From positions 354,465 through 418,464 of the forward strand of contig JANPWX010000648.1 in the NCBI GenBank assembly GCA_024734555.1: a stretch of 64,000 nt of DNA. Direction: 5' to 3'. The number at the start of each line of letters is the position of its first letter. Within the stretch, counting starts at the first letter, position 1. The position numbers and the translations under genes are program-made. The DNA is from Trochalopteron elliotii (taxonomy: Eukaryota > Chordata > Aves > Passeriformes > Leiothrichidae). Below, one piece after another: positions 1 through 12,422 of the stretch. The notes beneath the pieces were generated by a model that was given only the letters and a program-made list of their open reading frames with translations, searched no databases and was not told where the DNA came from.

Positions 1-2531
1 GGGGTGGAAGCACAGCCTCACCATTTGCCATGGACTGATCCAGAGTATGCTGGAAAAGGGTGAAGCTCCAAAACACCTGCAGAATGGGAATACAGCTGGA
101 GAGCAGGACTCAGAGCTCTGCTCAACTTATGACTGAAGTGGATGAAATAATCAAGATAATGACACAGATTTTGGTGCATTTTACATGCACTTAAGTTTGT
201 GGTAGAGTTATTTACTTAAATCTCTCTCCTGTAGTGACGGGTCATCCTGAATTGCAGAGACAAGAGTAGCCATTGTAGATCAGTGTGGTTGCAGAAAGGA
301 GAAATTTGGTATTATGTTTTTCTTTTCTTGACTCTTAACTGTAGAACTCTTCTAAGGTGCACAGGGAGAGATCTGTTTTCTTCCATGGCATAAGGCAGTC
401 ATAAATTACATGAAATGAAGGAAGATTTTTTCCATCCTGTACAGACAACCCTTTGTTATGTGTTTGTTCTTCATAGAAAGCAGTTAGTCATTAATCCTAT
501 GCAATTCAGTAGGGAATCTTATGATCAAGAAATCAAGAGTTCAACTATATTTTCTTTGAAGGATGTTTTTACAAGGCATAGAATATCCCATGGCAAAAGT
601 AGTCCTGTGGAATGAAGAGGATAGATGAAGGTGGCAGAGGCAGAGTAGCAGCAACTCCTTGCTTACTTTGAACTCCCTTGGGAAATTGCAATTTATATCT
701 AGAACAAAATTGGAAAAGGTTGAAGATTTCTGTGATAATATGAACTAGGGCCTATGTATTAACAGATTGCCATGTTTAATGGGCTCTTGTATTGCAAACA
801 GGCTCATTTCCTTTCACAACATTGTCTGTGGAAATGCACATGTTAGTGCAGGTCACTGCTGTCACCCTGCTTCCATTTACACAGCCTCTCTAAATAATAA
901 TGACCATTTAAGAACTAGCAGATATTTTTTTTAATCTAGCTCAATCCCTCAGGCCCTACTATACTGTGTATCCTAAATACCCCAATTCCCTTATTTTCTA
1001 CTCCAGCATTACCTTGATAATACACATGCTGCCATGAAGGATTTATAGTTTAGGTGATTTAAGCCATGGATCTTAAATAATTTAGAATACTAAATGCATT
1101 TTAATTTAATACTCCATAATGAGAATAACAGGTCAGTTTTTCTAAGTTGATAATTTTCTACAAGCTCTGATAGGGTGGTGCCTGGCTGGGTGACTTCTGT
1201 GCCATTAGCTCTTAGATGATTGAGTTGGCTATAAAAAAACTACAAGATAAATAACTGTTGTGTTCCACCAACCTTCCCTTCAGCTTTCTGCAGGTTCCTG
1301 CTGCCTGAGTGGGAGAGAGGCTGTATAAAGGAAGAATTTTTTTACCTGCCCACATCAAGCTGAGAATGTGTGATCCTCCTGCCTCCAGCTCTTGGCTCAG
1401 CTGGTTCAGTCTTCACATCCAGTGGGTTTTCAGCCAAGGCTAGAGGTGACAATGGAATGCAGGATCACCAGAATATCTCACAGGCAGTTCACAGGATTGA
1501 ATAGGAGAGGCGGTGGTGTTATTTTTTAACACTGGGTTTGTTTTTTCTAAAACACAAAACCCTTACCTTTAGCTTCTGGGCAGCTTTTCCATTTGTTTGT
1601 AATGTTCTCTCCATTGATGCTGTCCCCCAGTAATCAATAAAACTTGATTAAGGAAAACAGTGAAAAGCAGCAGCCTGCAGCCTCATTAAATGTAAAAATC
1701 CAGTACAGAGTGTGGTGACTAGGGTCAAATAATTGTGATTCAAAGAACAAATATGTGGCCACAGAATAGAAGAAACCAAAGCTGCTATTCCTGTGGTTGT
1801 TCTTTTTCCTCACTGATTTTGTCCCACAGGCAGAAGCTGTGTCTTCTGTGAGCTGGCCATGGAATTGCAGCAGGAGAGGAGGATAAACCTGCATGAACAA
1901 GTGTCTTTTTTGAGGATCAAACAGATGGGTTGGTTTAGAATGATGGAGAAAACAATAAAAAAAAAAAAAGGAAAATTCAGGCTCAAAGAATGCTTTGCCT
2001 AACATTAAATGAGACATTTTATTTTTGTCTTGACTAGTTTTAAATATTGTTTCAATGATTAAAAGCAACTGACATTTTGGAATGAAACACCAACCCAAAT
2101 TTTTAAAAATGGAAATATTTTTTCTTTCTCTGGATATCTTTTCAAGCAACAGTGTGTTGGAACAGGCACACCAATGCCAAGAGTTCTGTTTGAATTGGGA
2201 TTTTTCACCCCAAGAAGGTCTAAGTTCATGTAGCTACACTTGAAGATCTGTGGTGGGAAGAAACCTGAGTCTTGATTTTTGTGACTGGTGAGACTTCCCC
2301 TCTTCAAGCATGATGATAGAATTAGAAATGTCAGGGTCGTCACCTGCAAATTTCTAAAGCTTGTGGTAATGGCTCAAAAATAATGAATGATTGCTTTAAT
2401 GCAGCTGGGGATTCTTTTGCTATGATTTTTTATGCCTTCTGTTTTCTGAATTGTTAGAGTGTTTGTGGTTGATTCTCCACTTTTTCTGTTCTCCTATGAA
2501 GCCAGAGAACAAGGTGAGCTCTTGGGCTTGA
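1..2531. other. Unique non-coding DNA, nothing recognised
   Basis: AT-rich, CpG-poor sequence with no CR1 or LTR signature that I can see. A run of about 13 A occurs near 1961. The longest open frame is 171 codons on the minus strand (1634-2149); it is rich in Phe and Leu, resembles no family I know, and overlaps another frame on the same strand. I treat it as chance. Confidence 0.6.
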
Positions 2532-2614
2532 CCTCTCCTCTCCTCTCCTCTCCTCTCCTCTCCTCTCCTCTCCTCTCCTCTCCTCTCCTCTCCTCTCCTC
2601 TCCTCTCCTCTCCT
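2532..2614. repeat. (TCTCC)n pentanucleotide microsatellite
   Basis: About 16 perfect copies of the pyrimidine-only unit TCTCC run directly into an assembly gap, so the true array length is unknown. Open frames through it (Leu-Ser on plus, Glu-Arg-Gly on minus) are products of the repeat and not genes. A long polypurine/polypyrimidine tract like this can adopt triplex structure and commonly breaks assemblies. Confidence 0.95.
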
Positions 2615-2972
2615 NNNNNNNNNNNNNNNNNNNNNNNNNNNNNNNNNNNNNNNNNNNNNNNNNNNNNNNNNNNNNNNNNNNNNNNNNNNNNNNNNNNNNN
2701 NNNNNNNNNNNNNNNNNNNNNNNNNNNNNNNNNNNNNNNNNNNNNNNNNNNNNNNNNNNNNNNNNNNNNNNNNNNNNNNNNNNNNNNNNNNNNNNNNNNN
2801 NNNNNNNNNNNNNNNNNNNNNNNNNNNNNNNNNNNNNNNNNNNNNNNNNNNNNNNNNNNNNNNNNNNNNNNNNNNNNNNNNNNNNNNNNNNNNNNNNNNN
2901 NNNNNNNNNNNNNNNNNNNNNNNNNNNNNNNNNNNNNNNNNNNNNNNNNNNNNNNNNNNNNNNNNNNNNNNN
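2615..2972. other. Assembly gap (358 N)
   Basis: An unbroken run of N directly follows the (TCTCC)n tract. The missing sequence is probably more of the same array plus its far flank. The gap size may be an estimate. Confidence 0.99.
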
Positions 2973-3719
2973 GCCTCTTGAGGAATATCTAGTCACTATT
3001 TTCTCCTGTGTGTCTGACTCAGGGTACATGAAAGGATCTTGAGCCCTTTTTAGAGACTCATTGAGTGAGGTCTGGGGCCTTACATGGCCAGTAGGTAGAG
3101 GTGGCTGCTGCACTTGCCCCAGCAGAGGTCAGGACATATCACAGTAAGATTTTCCTTGCTCACGTTCTCCAGTTCTCATTCTTCTCTCTCTTCAGCTGCT
3201 GAATTTTGGAGCTCAACAATTGCACAAACACTAGAGACCCATGCTGTCTAAGGTGACAGTGAGATAGGTAATCCTGGCTCTCAAATCCATGGTAGCATTA
3301 AGACAAAGCTCCAATTATCACATTTTGAAAGGGAAATGCAGTGTTGAAGTAAAGATACCTGGTGGATGATAACTTACCTACTGGTCCCTTACTGTGTCAG
3401 TGCAAACTTGGCATTGTGCTTTACATTACTCAGATAATTGAGGCTGTCTCTGCAACAGTTTCTTCTGTTCCCCTAAATGGAAAGTTAAATGCAATCCACT
3501 TTCTAGAAGCTGTTTTTAATTCTGACCATCAAGTAACATGCTCCAGTAATGAAACCTATCCCTCTAGTTAAAGGTCCTTTGTGTAATTTATAGGCCCTCT
3601 TTTCTTTCCTCATAAATTCTCACCCTGCTTTCTAGGGAGGTGAAGTGTTCATTAGCCACTCCCAGGAGATTCCCACACTGTGTATGACAACTGTGAGATA
3701 ATATCTGAGCTGGTGGTGC
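2973..3719. other. Unique non-coding DNA between gap and LTR
   Basis: No repeat family or coding signal recognised. Small open frames (for example 69 codons at 3362-3571) have no recognisable content. Confidence 0.5.
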
Positions 3720-4135
3720 TGAGGCCACTCAGCTTCCAGCACTGTGCAGAACGGGGTCCTCACCTTGGCCCCAGTGGGAGCCAGCTTGGGGGTGTTTTTC
3801 TTCCAGGCAGCACAATTTTGGTGTGTAATTTTAGCCCTGGTTCCATGCCTGAGATGTTTTGGTTTTCTGAAATTCTTTTCCCAGGGAATTTTCTGTAAAC
3901 AGGAGAAATGTTTTTGTAACTGCACCTATGTCATTCATTCCTTTTCCTAGGAGGGACTTCTTCTTGATGTCCCTCTGGTCTGACCAATGTGAGTGAAGAG
4001 GTTTTGCCTTTGTTTCACCAATCAAATTGGTCTATGTAGAATAGCATAGAAGAGAGACACATCCCAAAAATAAAGGAGTCATTTTCAGCCTTCTGAATCT
4101 CAGAATCTGTGTCATTGTGGTGTAAAACAGCGTCA
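3720..4135 (+). mobile_element. Solo LTR, family A, copy 1 (endogenous retrovirus)
   Basis: This stretch matches the reverse complement of 50454-50861, strongly over its last 300 bases and loosely before that. It ends in AACAGCGTCA, the same end as the other copy. A polyadenylation signal AATAAA lies at 4069-4074, about 25 bases after a degraded TATA box (ATAGCATAGA at 4041-4050; the other copy has an intact TATAAAA). Such close TATA and AATAAA spacing is seen in LTRs of beta/alpha-like retroviruses. The 5' edge is set only by alignment, and no clean target duplication was found, so the left border is uncertain by tens of bases. No internal retroviral sequence adjoins it. Confidence 0.75.
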
Positions 4136-6283
4136 TGTAATGTTTCCCAAAGGACTGACTCAGGAGAGGAGGGGCAAAGGATTTTCCCTTTCCTCTATTT
4201 ATTTGCAAATTGCTGAAACGGTTACTTCTTTGAAGTGTCTTTAGGATGCTGCAGGGCAACTATATTTCTCATTTAAAAATGTATTTTTGAATCACAAAAA
4301 ACTTTCGATGTGTAACGTAAGCAGAGAACATAAGCACAGAGCTGCCACTGCTAACACACAGAAAGTCAGCTTCCTCAAGCTACACCAGGGCTGCCATTTC
4401 CCTTCAGTCCTCTGGTTGGGGACCTTTTAGATTAAATTCATTAGTTCATGGTAGTTTTGAGATGTAACATAAGCCTCCAAAGGCATCTTAAGCTCCTCTT
4501 TTTTATTAAAATTAAATCTTCCCTTGGCATTTCTCTAGGCACTTCTCCACTCACAAATAAAAGGGACACTGCTGAAGGATATTCTGCTGCACACTTAAAT
4601 GCCAGCAATCCAATTAAAGAAATGTTTAACCTTTTGTAAATAAAGCTATGGCTTGTACTGGCTTTTGGCTAAAGGAAAAAAAAATTAACTAATTTATTAT
4701 TAAGCTTCTTACCCAAGACTGATGTATGTATTCATGATATAGTTTATAGCATTAAAAGGCCAGAATACTATTAAAATTATTCTGTCCCAGAAGGTCAGCT
4801 GGCTGCAGATTCTGACACGAGTCAGCTCTGCTCAGTGATATCCTTCTTCAAAACCACCTTGGAATCTTGCACAGTCTCTAGACACAAAAGTCCTGATCCA
4901 GATGTTAGATGTGTCACAACACTTTCTTATATTTCTGTTGTTTTGAACCTTTGTTAAAATAAGCATAATTTCCCCATTGCAAACAATACATGAGGATTTT
5001 GATAGGAAAGGGTTCAAACTCTGATGTACATTGTTCCAAGCCTTAGTCAAAAAGCATTTTTAAAGCTAAACAATTGATTCTATATTGGGGTGTTGATTTT
5101 GTACTATCTCTAGACAATTAACCAGTATAGGAGACTGTTATAATTTATCTTTATTGTTGGGATGTTTCTGCCAAGAAGTTTTGGCTGAGACAACAGACTA
5201 AACCTAGTAGCAGAACTGAGAGGAGCTTTCACTGGGCATGGAGAGGAAGGGGAAAATGAATTTTTCTGCTTTTCAGCATCCTGGAACCATAGGGCTTCTC
5301 TCTGAGGGTAGGAAACCCATGAAATATTTTTGGTGGTGCACTTGCACTAAGACAAGATAACCAAGTAGAAGCTGAGTCTCTTACTAGGCTGGCTGCTGTG
5401 CTTAAGGCATGGAAGCATGCTGAATTTGAATCAGAAGCAGAACAATTCCAAAAAAGATGTAACTGGAGAGCAACCGCACAGTGAGGATTTCAAGTTTTCT
5501 GCTTCTGTTTCAGATCTGAAAAGAAAAGCCTATGTGCCCAAAAGCTTGTGTAAGTATTCCTGCAGTAAGAATAGGTTTATTCTTTATATGGCCTCTATAT
5601 ACCCAGAAAAGTTAAGCTGGGGTTCACATATTTCTTACTTTCCTGCTGTGGCATTGTTACCAAAAATTCAGTAAAATAAAACTCCTTAACACCAATGTAA
5701 CATTTAGAAGTAGGCATTCTTTGTTTGACACCAGATGCATGAGAGGCTATTTCCTCTGAAATATCTTCATGCTGAGTACAGACAAGGCTTGTGTTTGCAT
5801 ACTGTAGTTTATATACATATTAATTGTTTTTCCCTGAAGAAACATACATATGATAATCCCTTCCCTAAAGTCATCAGCACATTTTCCCTCCCACTGAAGC
5901 AGATCTTTTCTTGTCCTGGGGTGGTTCACCACACCCTTCAGTGGTGTTTGGTGGTTGCTGACCACAGAGTTATACCTGACCACCCAATGAGCTCAGTGCT
6001 ACTTGCAAATATAGAAAAGTGTTGGCAAAACTGGTCTGATTGATTATTTTGATCAACAAAGTGTGGTTTTTGTTTCCTTCTTGGTTACTGTTAGTTGTAG
6101 CTTGATTGTAGGCTAGTGATTTTGAAAAATTGTCATTGCCTTTTCCATACCAGCTGAGCAAATTGTTAATCTGGCAACACTTCACCCCTTTGAGGCTTGT
6201 TTTCCCTTCAGGCCTTCTTTAAGCCTCACTTTGTTTTTTACTAACTTTGAAAAACAATGTTAGGTCAAACTTGGGGCAGAATT
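4136..6283. other. Unique non-coding DNA
   Basis: AT-rich sequence without recognised repeats. Scattered AATAAA motifs (near 4637 and 5674) are not linked to any convincing exon. The 85-codon frame at 5417-5674 and the 102-codon frame at 5735-6043 resemble nothing known. Confidence 0.5.
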
Positions 6284-6480
6284 GAATCACAGAATCACAA
6301 AATCATAGAATCATAAAATAACAGAATCATAGAATAACAGAATCATAGTATGATTTGGGTTGGAAGGGACCTCAAAGATCATCTTGTTTCCACCTTCTGC
6401 CATGGGCAGAGACACCTTCCATTAGACCAGGGTGCCTAGAACTCCTCCAGGGACAAGGCATTCACAAATTCTCTGTCTTG
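6284..6480 (-). mobile_element. CR1 LINE 3' end, 5'-truncated
   Basis: Read on the minus strand this is the end of a CR1 non-LTR retrotransposon. The plus strand begins with imperfect repeats of the CR1 tail unit (AGAATCATAGAATCATA type, 6284-6350), then the diagnostic GGTTGGAAGGGACCTC block, then a further 100 bases of CR1 3' sequence that appears internally deleted. CR1 elements are typically 5'-truncated and lack poly(A), as here. The copy is non-functional. Confidence 0.93.
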
Positions 6481-9400
6481 TAAATTAGTGCAGGATGTGT
6501 TTTCTGTGTTTTCCTGCAGGTCAGGGAATCTGGCCGGGTTCTTGCACTATTTCACTTTTTTACACATAGAGAGAGTGTGTAAAAATCCATTTTACACAAT
6601 GGAGAGCAGTTCTGCCTTTGCATGATCTTCTCTATTAGTTTGTTGGGGTATTTTTTTAACCAAACTGAGCATAGTTTGGTTATCCAGTTTCTTGCACAAC
6701 AGTGCAGGAGGATTCAGGAAGAACATCTCAGGGCTGAGCATTTTTTCCAAAGGAAAAAAATGTCCTTTAATTTTCAGAGTGCCCTGGGTCCCAAAGGACT
6801 GTTTTGATGGTGGCAAGACATTGCCATGGATGGCAGTGCCATAGCTGGCTCCAGGCCTGGGGAATCCCTGCTGCTCTGGAAATTCCCCAGTGCTTGTCTC
6901 ACACTGACCCCAGCGTGCTGCAGGCTGGGCCCCTCAGGACCTGGGATTGGGGACACCACAGAGATCCATTTCTGCATGTCTGCTACACCTGTGCTTTGCC
7001 AGCTGCCTTATTCTTCTGTTATTATTGCTCTTGCTAGCAACTTGGCATCATATTTGGCAGTTGGGTTTTGATTTTTGGTTGCTTTTTTATTTAAAGTTGC
7101 TATCAAGGCAGATGTATTTTCTTTTCCTCGTACACTATAGAAAAACTAAAGGTTCTTAAAAAAATTTAAATCAATTCAGCTTTTTGAAACTGCATAATTG
7201 AAGAACTCTGAAATAATTGGCTTATTATAGTGCACCCATAAAAATGAATTTGCATCTCATTTATGAACTATTAGATTCCTTATTACATGCGACTGATTGT
7301 TCTTAATGTGACTTGCATATAATTTAGCATTCTTTACTCATACATTTTGTAGCTAAACAGTGGGGGAGGGAAGTTCATCCCAAAATCATGGCACCAGAAT
7401 GCAGATTGCAGAGCAGCCACTGATCCTGCATAGTGTGCTCTCAGTTTGTCTCTCTGTTCCCCTCACTGTCGTGTGCTGAGGTGCAGAAGCCCCAGATCAG
7501 CCAACTGATTTCTTTCCTGACCTTATTCCCCCCAGTAAGGCCTGGACATGATTGCAAATGACAAACCAAAGCTGCAGGTACCCAAGTGACTTCCCAGAGC
7601 CAATGCACATACCCTGCACCCCATGGCAGAGCCTTCCCTGTGGCAGTCACCTGCCAAGGTTTCCTCACCTCCTCGTTGAAGACTAGGCAAGTAAGAAAGC
7701 ACTGATGCCAAGTGTTCAGCAGGAGCAAGTGTAGTGAGCCCTGGGTCATGGTTTGAGCATCAGTGGTTCCCAAAGTACATGGATATTCCTGTGGGCATTT
7801 TTGTCAGAAAGCACACGGAGAACTGAGATTTTCATCAATCTTCTTGTTTAGCTGAGGGATCATCTGGTTTAATCCAGTGCATGATCCTACTGGTTTTTTC
7901 AGGGTAGCAAGCAAGCGAGACACCAGGAGGAGAAATTATGGATCAAAAATAGTACAAAGACATTATGAGCCTTCAGATGAAATAAAATATGTACAATTCT
8001 GTTCTGTTCATAGGAGGAACTAGCAGTGTTGGCAGCAGCAACATCAGAAGAGTACTGACATGCTTTCTATTTCATTTGCCTTTCTTCTGGATTGTCAATC
8101 TTCTCTGAATCTCTGTTCAGCAGCACAGTAAATACAGCCAGAAACACATGGCACTAATGCCAGGGAGGCAGAAATGATCCCTGCAGTTTTCTAATCCTTC
8201 CCTTACAGTAATTTTGAAGAGGTTAAGTGTGGGCTCAAATATGTAGATGCACTGCACCTTTCAGAGCTCCCATTTTATGTAGGCAAATGATTCCCCTTAT
8301 ATATTAGAGCAGGTCAGAGTGTGTCCATGCCAGTCCAGGGCATCCCTGGGCTATCAGAAGCTGTGAGGGGAGGAATTACTCCCAGCCTGAGTCCAGCCTG
8401 ACTTTGGGGCTGGAGCTGCAGCAGAGATGGTTCTGCATCCCCCAGGAGCCAGGCCAGTCCCCTACAGCTGCTGCCTGAGCCCATTTCTGCCCCTTCATCT
8501 TCTCCCTGTCCAGCCTTGTTGGCCCTGGTTTGGTCAGAGGTGTTTTTACACCTCAGAACCTGTGGAAGGTTGTGATGAGGGTTTGGAGTTCACAGGTTAA
8601 GCAGAGCTGATCTGTGAGCTTTGCCAAGGCAGGCACTCTGCTGGCCTGGCCTTTGAAGGATAAAAGTGTTATCCTGACAAATCCATGCTGCTTTTCAAAG
8701 CTGTGCAGCACAGCTGGGGTCTGGGAGCAGGGCTGCTGGCAGGGCAGGGAAGAGCAGCCTGCTGTTTTCTTTGGGAGGAAAGGTAGAAATACATTTTTCA
8801 AAGTAGCTAGTTGTTTTGTAAATGTCTGGTTTTAAAGCCCAGATGAAGGTGTTTTCACCTCAGAAGATAGATTCTAGGTGCAATTTAAAAGATTCCTTTC
8901 AGCTTTCACTAGTTGGCAGTCAAAAGTGCCCATCATCCTGGATCAAACATTCTAATTCTTCGATATGAATTTGTAGTTTTGAGGGAAGAAGAAGTCAGTG
9001 TGGAGTTGAGCTGTAAGATCTACTCCCTCCCCCTTCTATTTTTGGTGCAGGTGCTTTGCTCATGGTTTGCAAACACTGCTGTTTGTTTTTTAAAGCATAC
9101 ATTGAAAGGACACATGGTGATTACCAATAAACTAAATTAAAAAGGGCAAAAGCTGGAGACAGTAGAGGGAAGTTCATATACCTGTCACCACGTTCATTAC
9201 TCAGCACTGTGTGTGCTTTTCACTGCCACAGATCACACCCAGACACAATGCTGATTATCTGTGCAGGAGGTGGCTTTTGCATGCCAAAGGAAAACACTGC
9301 TATGTCTTGCTAATTTGATTTTAATATCTGTGCCATGCCATTTTTTGGCCTAGAAATTAGCTTGCTTTTTACTAATATAATTGGCTAATTAAAACATCTT

Positions 9401-12400
9401 CTGTAGGAGATGGGGAGATACCCACAGTCCTTATGGGACTTGGAATATACTGAAGTAAGCAGATGACAGTTCCTGATCCAACAAGAGCTCATTTAGAGCA
9501 CAAAGAAAGGAACACAGTCACTGCAATTTTCTTAGTAAGTTTTTTTTAGGTGATTTAGGGTCCAGTCTTTGGAATGGAGATGGAAAAACTGGAACTTAGA
9601 AGATGCAACCCTGTAGGACTTCCGTGGCAAGATGGAACAGGTGGTTACAATCCATTCTGTAAGTTTGCACTTTGTATGTTTAATCATTTTATGATCCCTA
9701 CCTGTGGCCAGTTGTGAAGATGTAAAGAAACAGAAAAAAGTTGCACCAAAACAGTCTCCTTTGGTCCCAGTAACTAAAACATTTTAGGTTTTGTAACCTG
9801 ATCATACAGTTTTGGTATTTCCATCCTTACCTGCTACCACATATCACCTGGAGTGAGTCCCTGGCAGAGAAATAACCCTGGCTAGAGCCACTGATTTAAT
9901 TTCTCCCACTGCCTTGAGATGATCAGGGACAGACAGATGAGGAAGGGACAAGTGTTACCTCTGCCATAATGGTGAAGATGGAGCAGTAACCCTCAATAAA
10001 TAGATCACCTTCTTGTCCTGGATCCCTGCTCCAACAGTCACAGCCTCCTTCCCCCAGGATGCTCATTGAATTCCCTCTTTGTACAGTATCCTTCAGACAG
10101 GACTCGAGGAGAAGCCCTATCCTAGACAATCAATCCTTGAGCCTGGAAAGAGTTTGAGAGACTTATGCTAATCATATTTAATTAGTATGTGCAAATGATT
10201 CTAACTAAATGTAGACTTCCCTTAGTATCTTCAATTAAAAGCTCTGGATGTACTCCAAAGTTACAAATTCCTTCCCTAAGCAAGTAGGGAATGATAATGA
10301 ATTATTGCTAATATAGTCATAAAGCTTTTATTTGCATAAGTAATATGAAGCTAATGTGTGGATAAAATTAAACTTGAAAATGAAATATTATTAAAACAAA
10401 ACCGTTAATGAATTTGGACATATTACTGAGCAGGTATATTTGGCAGCTGGCTGGAACAGATAACTCCAGTAGAAGTCTAGCAGGATCAAAATCAATATTG
10501 AACATTGCATAACACAGTGAAGATAGTCGAGCGAGTTAGATGTGCTCATTGTCTCAGTTCTGATGTGCTTCATCACTGTTTGCTTTTGCAATCATAACTT
10601 AACCAAGACAAGGTGAGAATGCAGGAAGGAGAATCAAATCCTTGGATTTGAGTATTTCATTCTGTTTTTTTACTGTTTTGATTAGACTGGCTTGAGAGAA
10701 GATGCTCCAAATTTTCACTAGTGTGGAATAAATATTGAAGACTAAAAGTCATATTATAAGTAGATGGTGGTCACACATGCTGCTTATACCAGCAGGATTG
10801 GTTGTTACCATATTAAAAATTTTACTACCAAGGCTGGACTTTTTTCTTCTTGAAATATTTCACTGATCACTTTTTACTCCTCATACTGCAGAAGGCTTTC
10901 CTCAACCCCTTGTGGATATGTTCATGCTGGGCTGCAACTGTTTGGATTTATTTTGTTTACTATTTTAATTTGAGGAATTACTCCGAACTAAAATAATTTT
11001 AAGACCAGAATAGTATCAGGTGGTGGAACTTACTTCAAAATAGTAACTTCTACATCTGTAATAACCTGTAGAAAGATAGAGTGCAGTATTTTGATTAGTT
11101 TTTTCTTCCTTCCACGATCACACATGAACCAGAATCTGAGCACCATCTCTCTGTTGGCTTGGGATGTTGTTTGCTTTTTACTGTGGTTTCCTGACAAAAC
11201 CTGCAAGAATAATTGCTGTGCTTGGTTCACTCACTCTGGACCAGCCCTGCTGGTGCCTCTCACACACAATTCCTCACTTCTGTGCAGACACTGCCGTTGG
11301 GACACCCCTGACACAAGATGGACTCACCAAGTGTGAGGATTAGCAGAAGGAGAAGCATTTTCAGGGCTGAGGTTTCATTATCATGTCTGTGCAGTTAATT
11401 AATTTTCTCTTTTGTGCAGGAGGATTATGTACTTCACCTTTGTGCAGAGACCAAAGTTCTGCCACCTGAAAAGATGAAACCTGTCAACTCCAGCTGATGT
11501 TACAGCCTGAGTGGGAAGGCCTGTGTTGCCTTTCACTATCTCAAAATTTGCCCCTATTTCTGCTCTTCCAGAGTTGGTGTTTCAGAAATTACTCCACCAA
11601 GTTGTTGCATTTTTGTGGGGCTTGTGTGCCTGACCCACCTATACTGCTTTGAATATTCCAGTCCTTAGGAATCCAGTGCTGCTTTAGGGTGCAAAAAGCA
11701 TGGTAAGTTTTCCTTTATTTTTCCCTTATATTCCATATGAATGGTTTTGTTGGGGAAAAAAACCAGACATATCTCCTCCAATGTTTTATTTCAGGTATTT
11801 GTACTGTTTCTTATACTGAATGAAATTAATTTTCTCTCAGCACTAAGAGCAGCCTGTGCAGCCAGTGACTCTCACATGTGCCAGAACCTCATGCTAGGGA
11901 CACTGTTTTGTGTCAGGAGCAGAGCTGGATACGTGGGTTACCAAAAATTATCACCATTTTGCAGAAGACTTCTCCATTTCTGCACATATATGCATTACAT
12001 TTAGCATTTCTACTTATTTTTATGTGATTTTTTTTTTATACTTTCCAAGCTGACAAGTCACACCTTTCCTTTTTGTGATGTAATTATCTCCTAACTCAGT
12101 GATAAGGGGAAAGTAGTAGCAAGCTGGCTGTGTTCATTGTAAGAGTGTTGGCCCCTTGGAGACCAGATGGAGATTTGCTCTTTGCACCAGAGAGGAACTG
12201 GAAGAATGGCTCCCACTTTTCCCACCTCCTTGGGGCTTGTTCTGTTGAATTGTACCAACTCAGAGGTTTCCACTGTGGGCATCTGTCTTCAGCACAGCTG
12301 CAGAAACTTCTTAGTGTGTGCTGGGGCAGGGGAACAAAACCCCCTGGTGCAGGCAGGGACTGCTGGCACTGCCTCTCTCTCCAGCACCCAGCCCTGAGCA

Positions 12401-12422
12401 GACACAACCCCTGGGAGCTGCA
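6481..12422. other. Long unique non-coding stretch
   Basis: No interspersed repeat recognised in about 5.9 kb. 8270-8760 is richer in G and C but carries no repeat signature I know. 7180-7340 and 10141-10440 are very AT-rich with octamer-like (ATTTGCATA) and homeodomain-like (TAATTA) words and look like conserved non-coding DNA (see findings). Open frames of 110 codons (7441-7773, minus), 144 codons (12096-12530, minus) and 170 codons (12130-12642, plus) are unrecognised; the last two overlap on opposite strands and run into an LTR. Confidence 0.5.

Noticed and set aside
2454..3113. Long open frames across the (TCTCC)n tract and the gap
   Set aside because: They consist of repeat-encoded residues and undetermined bases.
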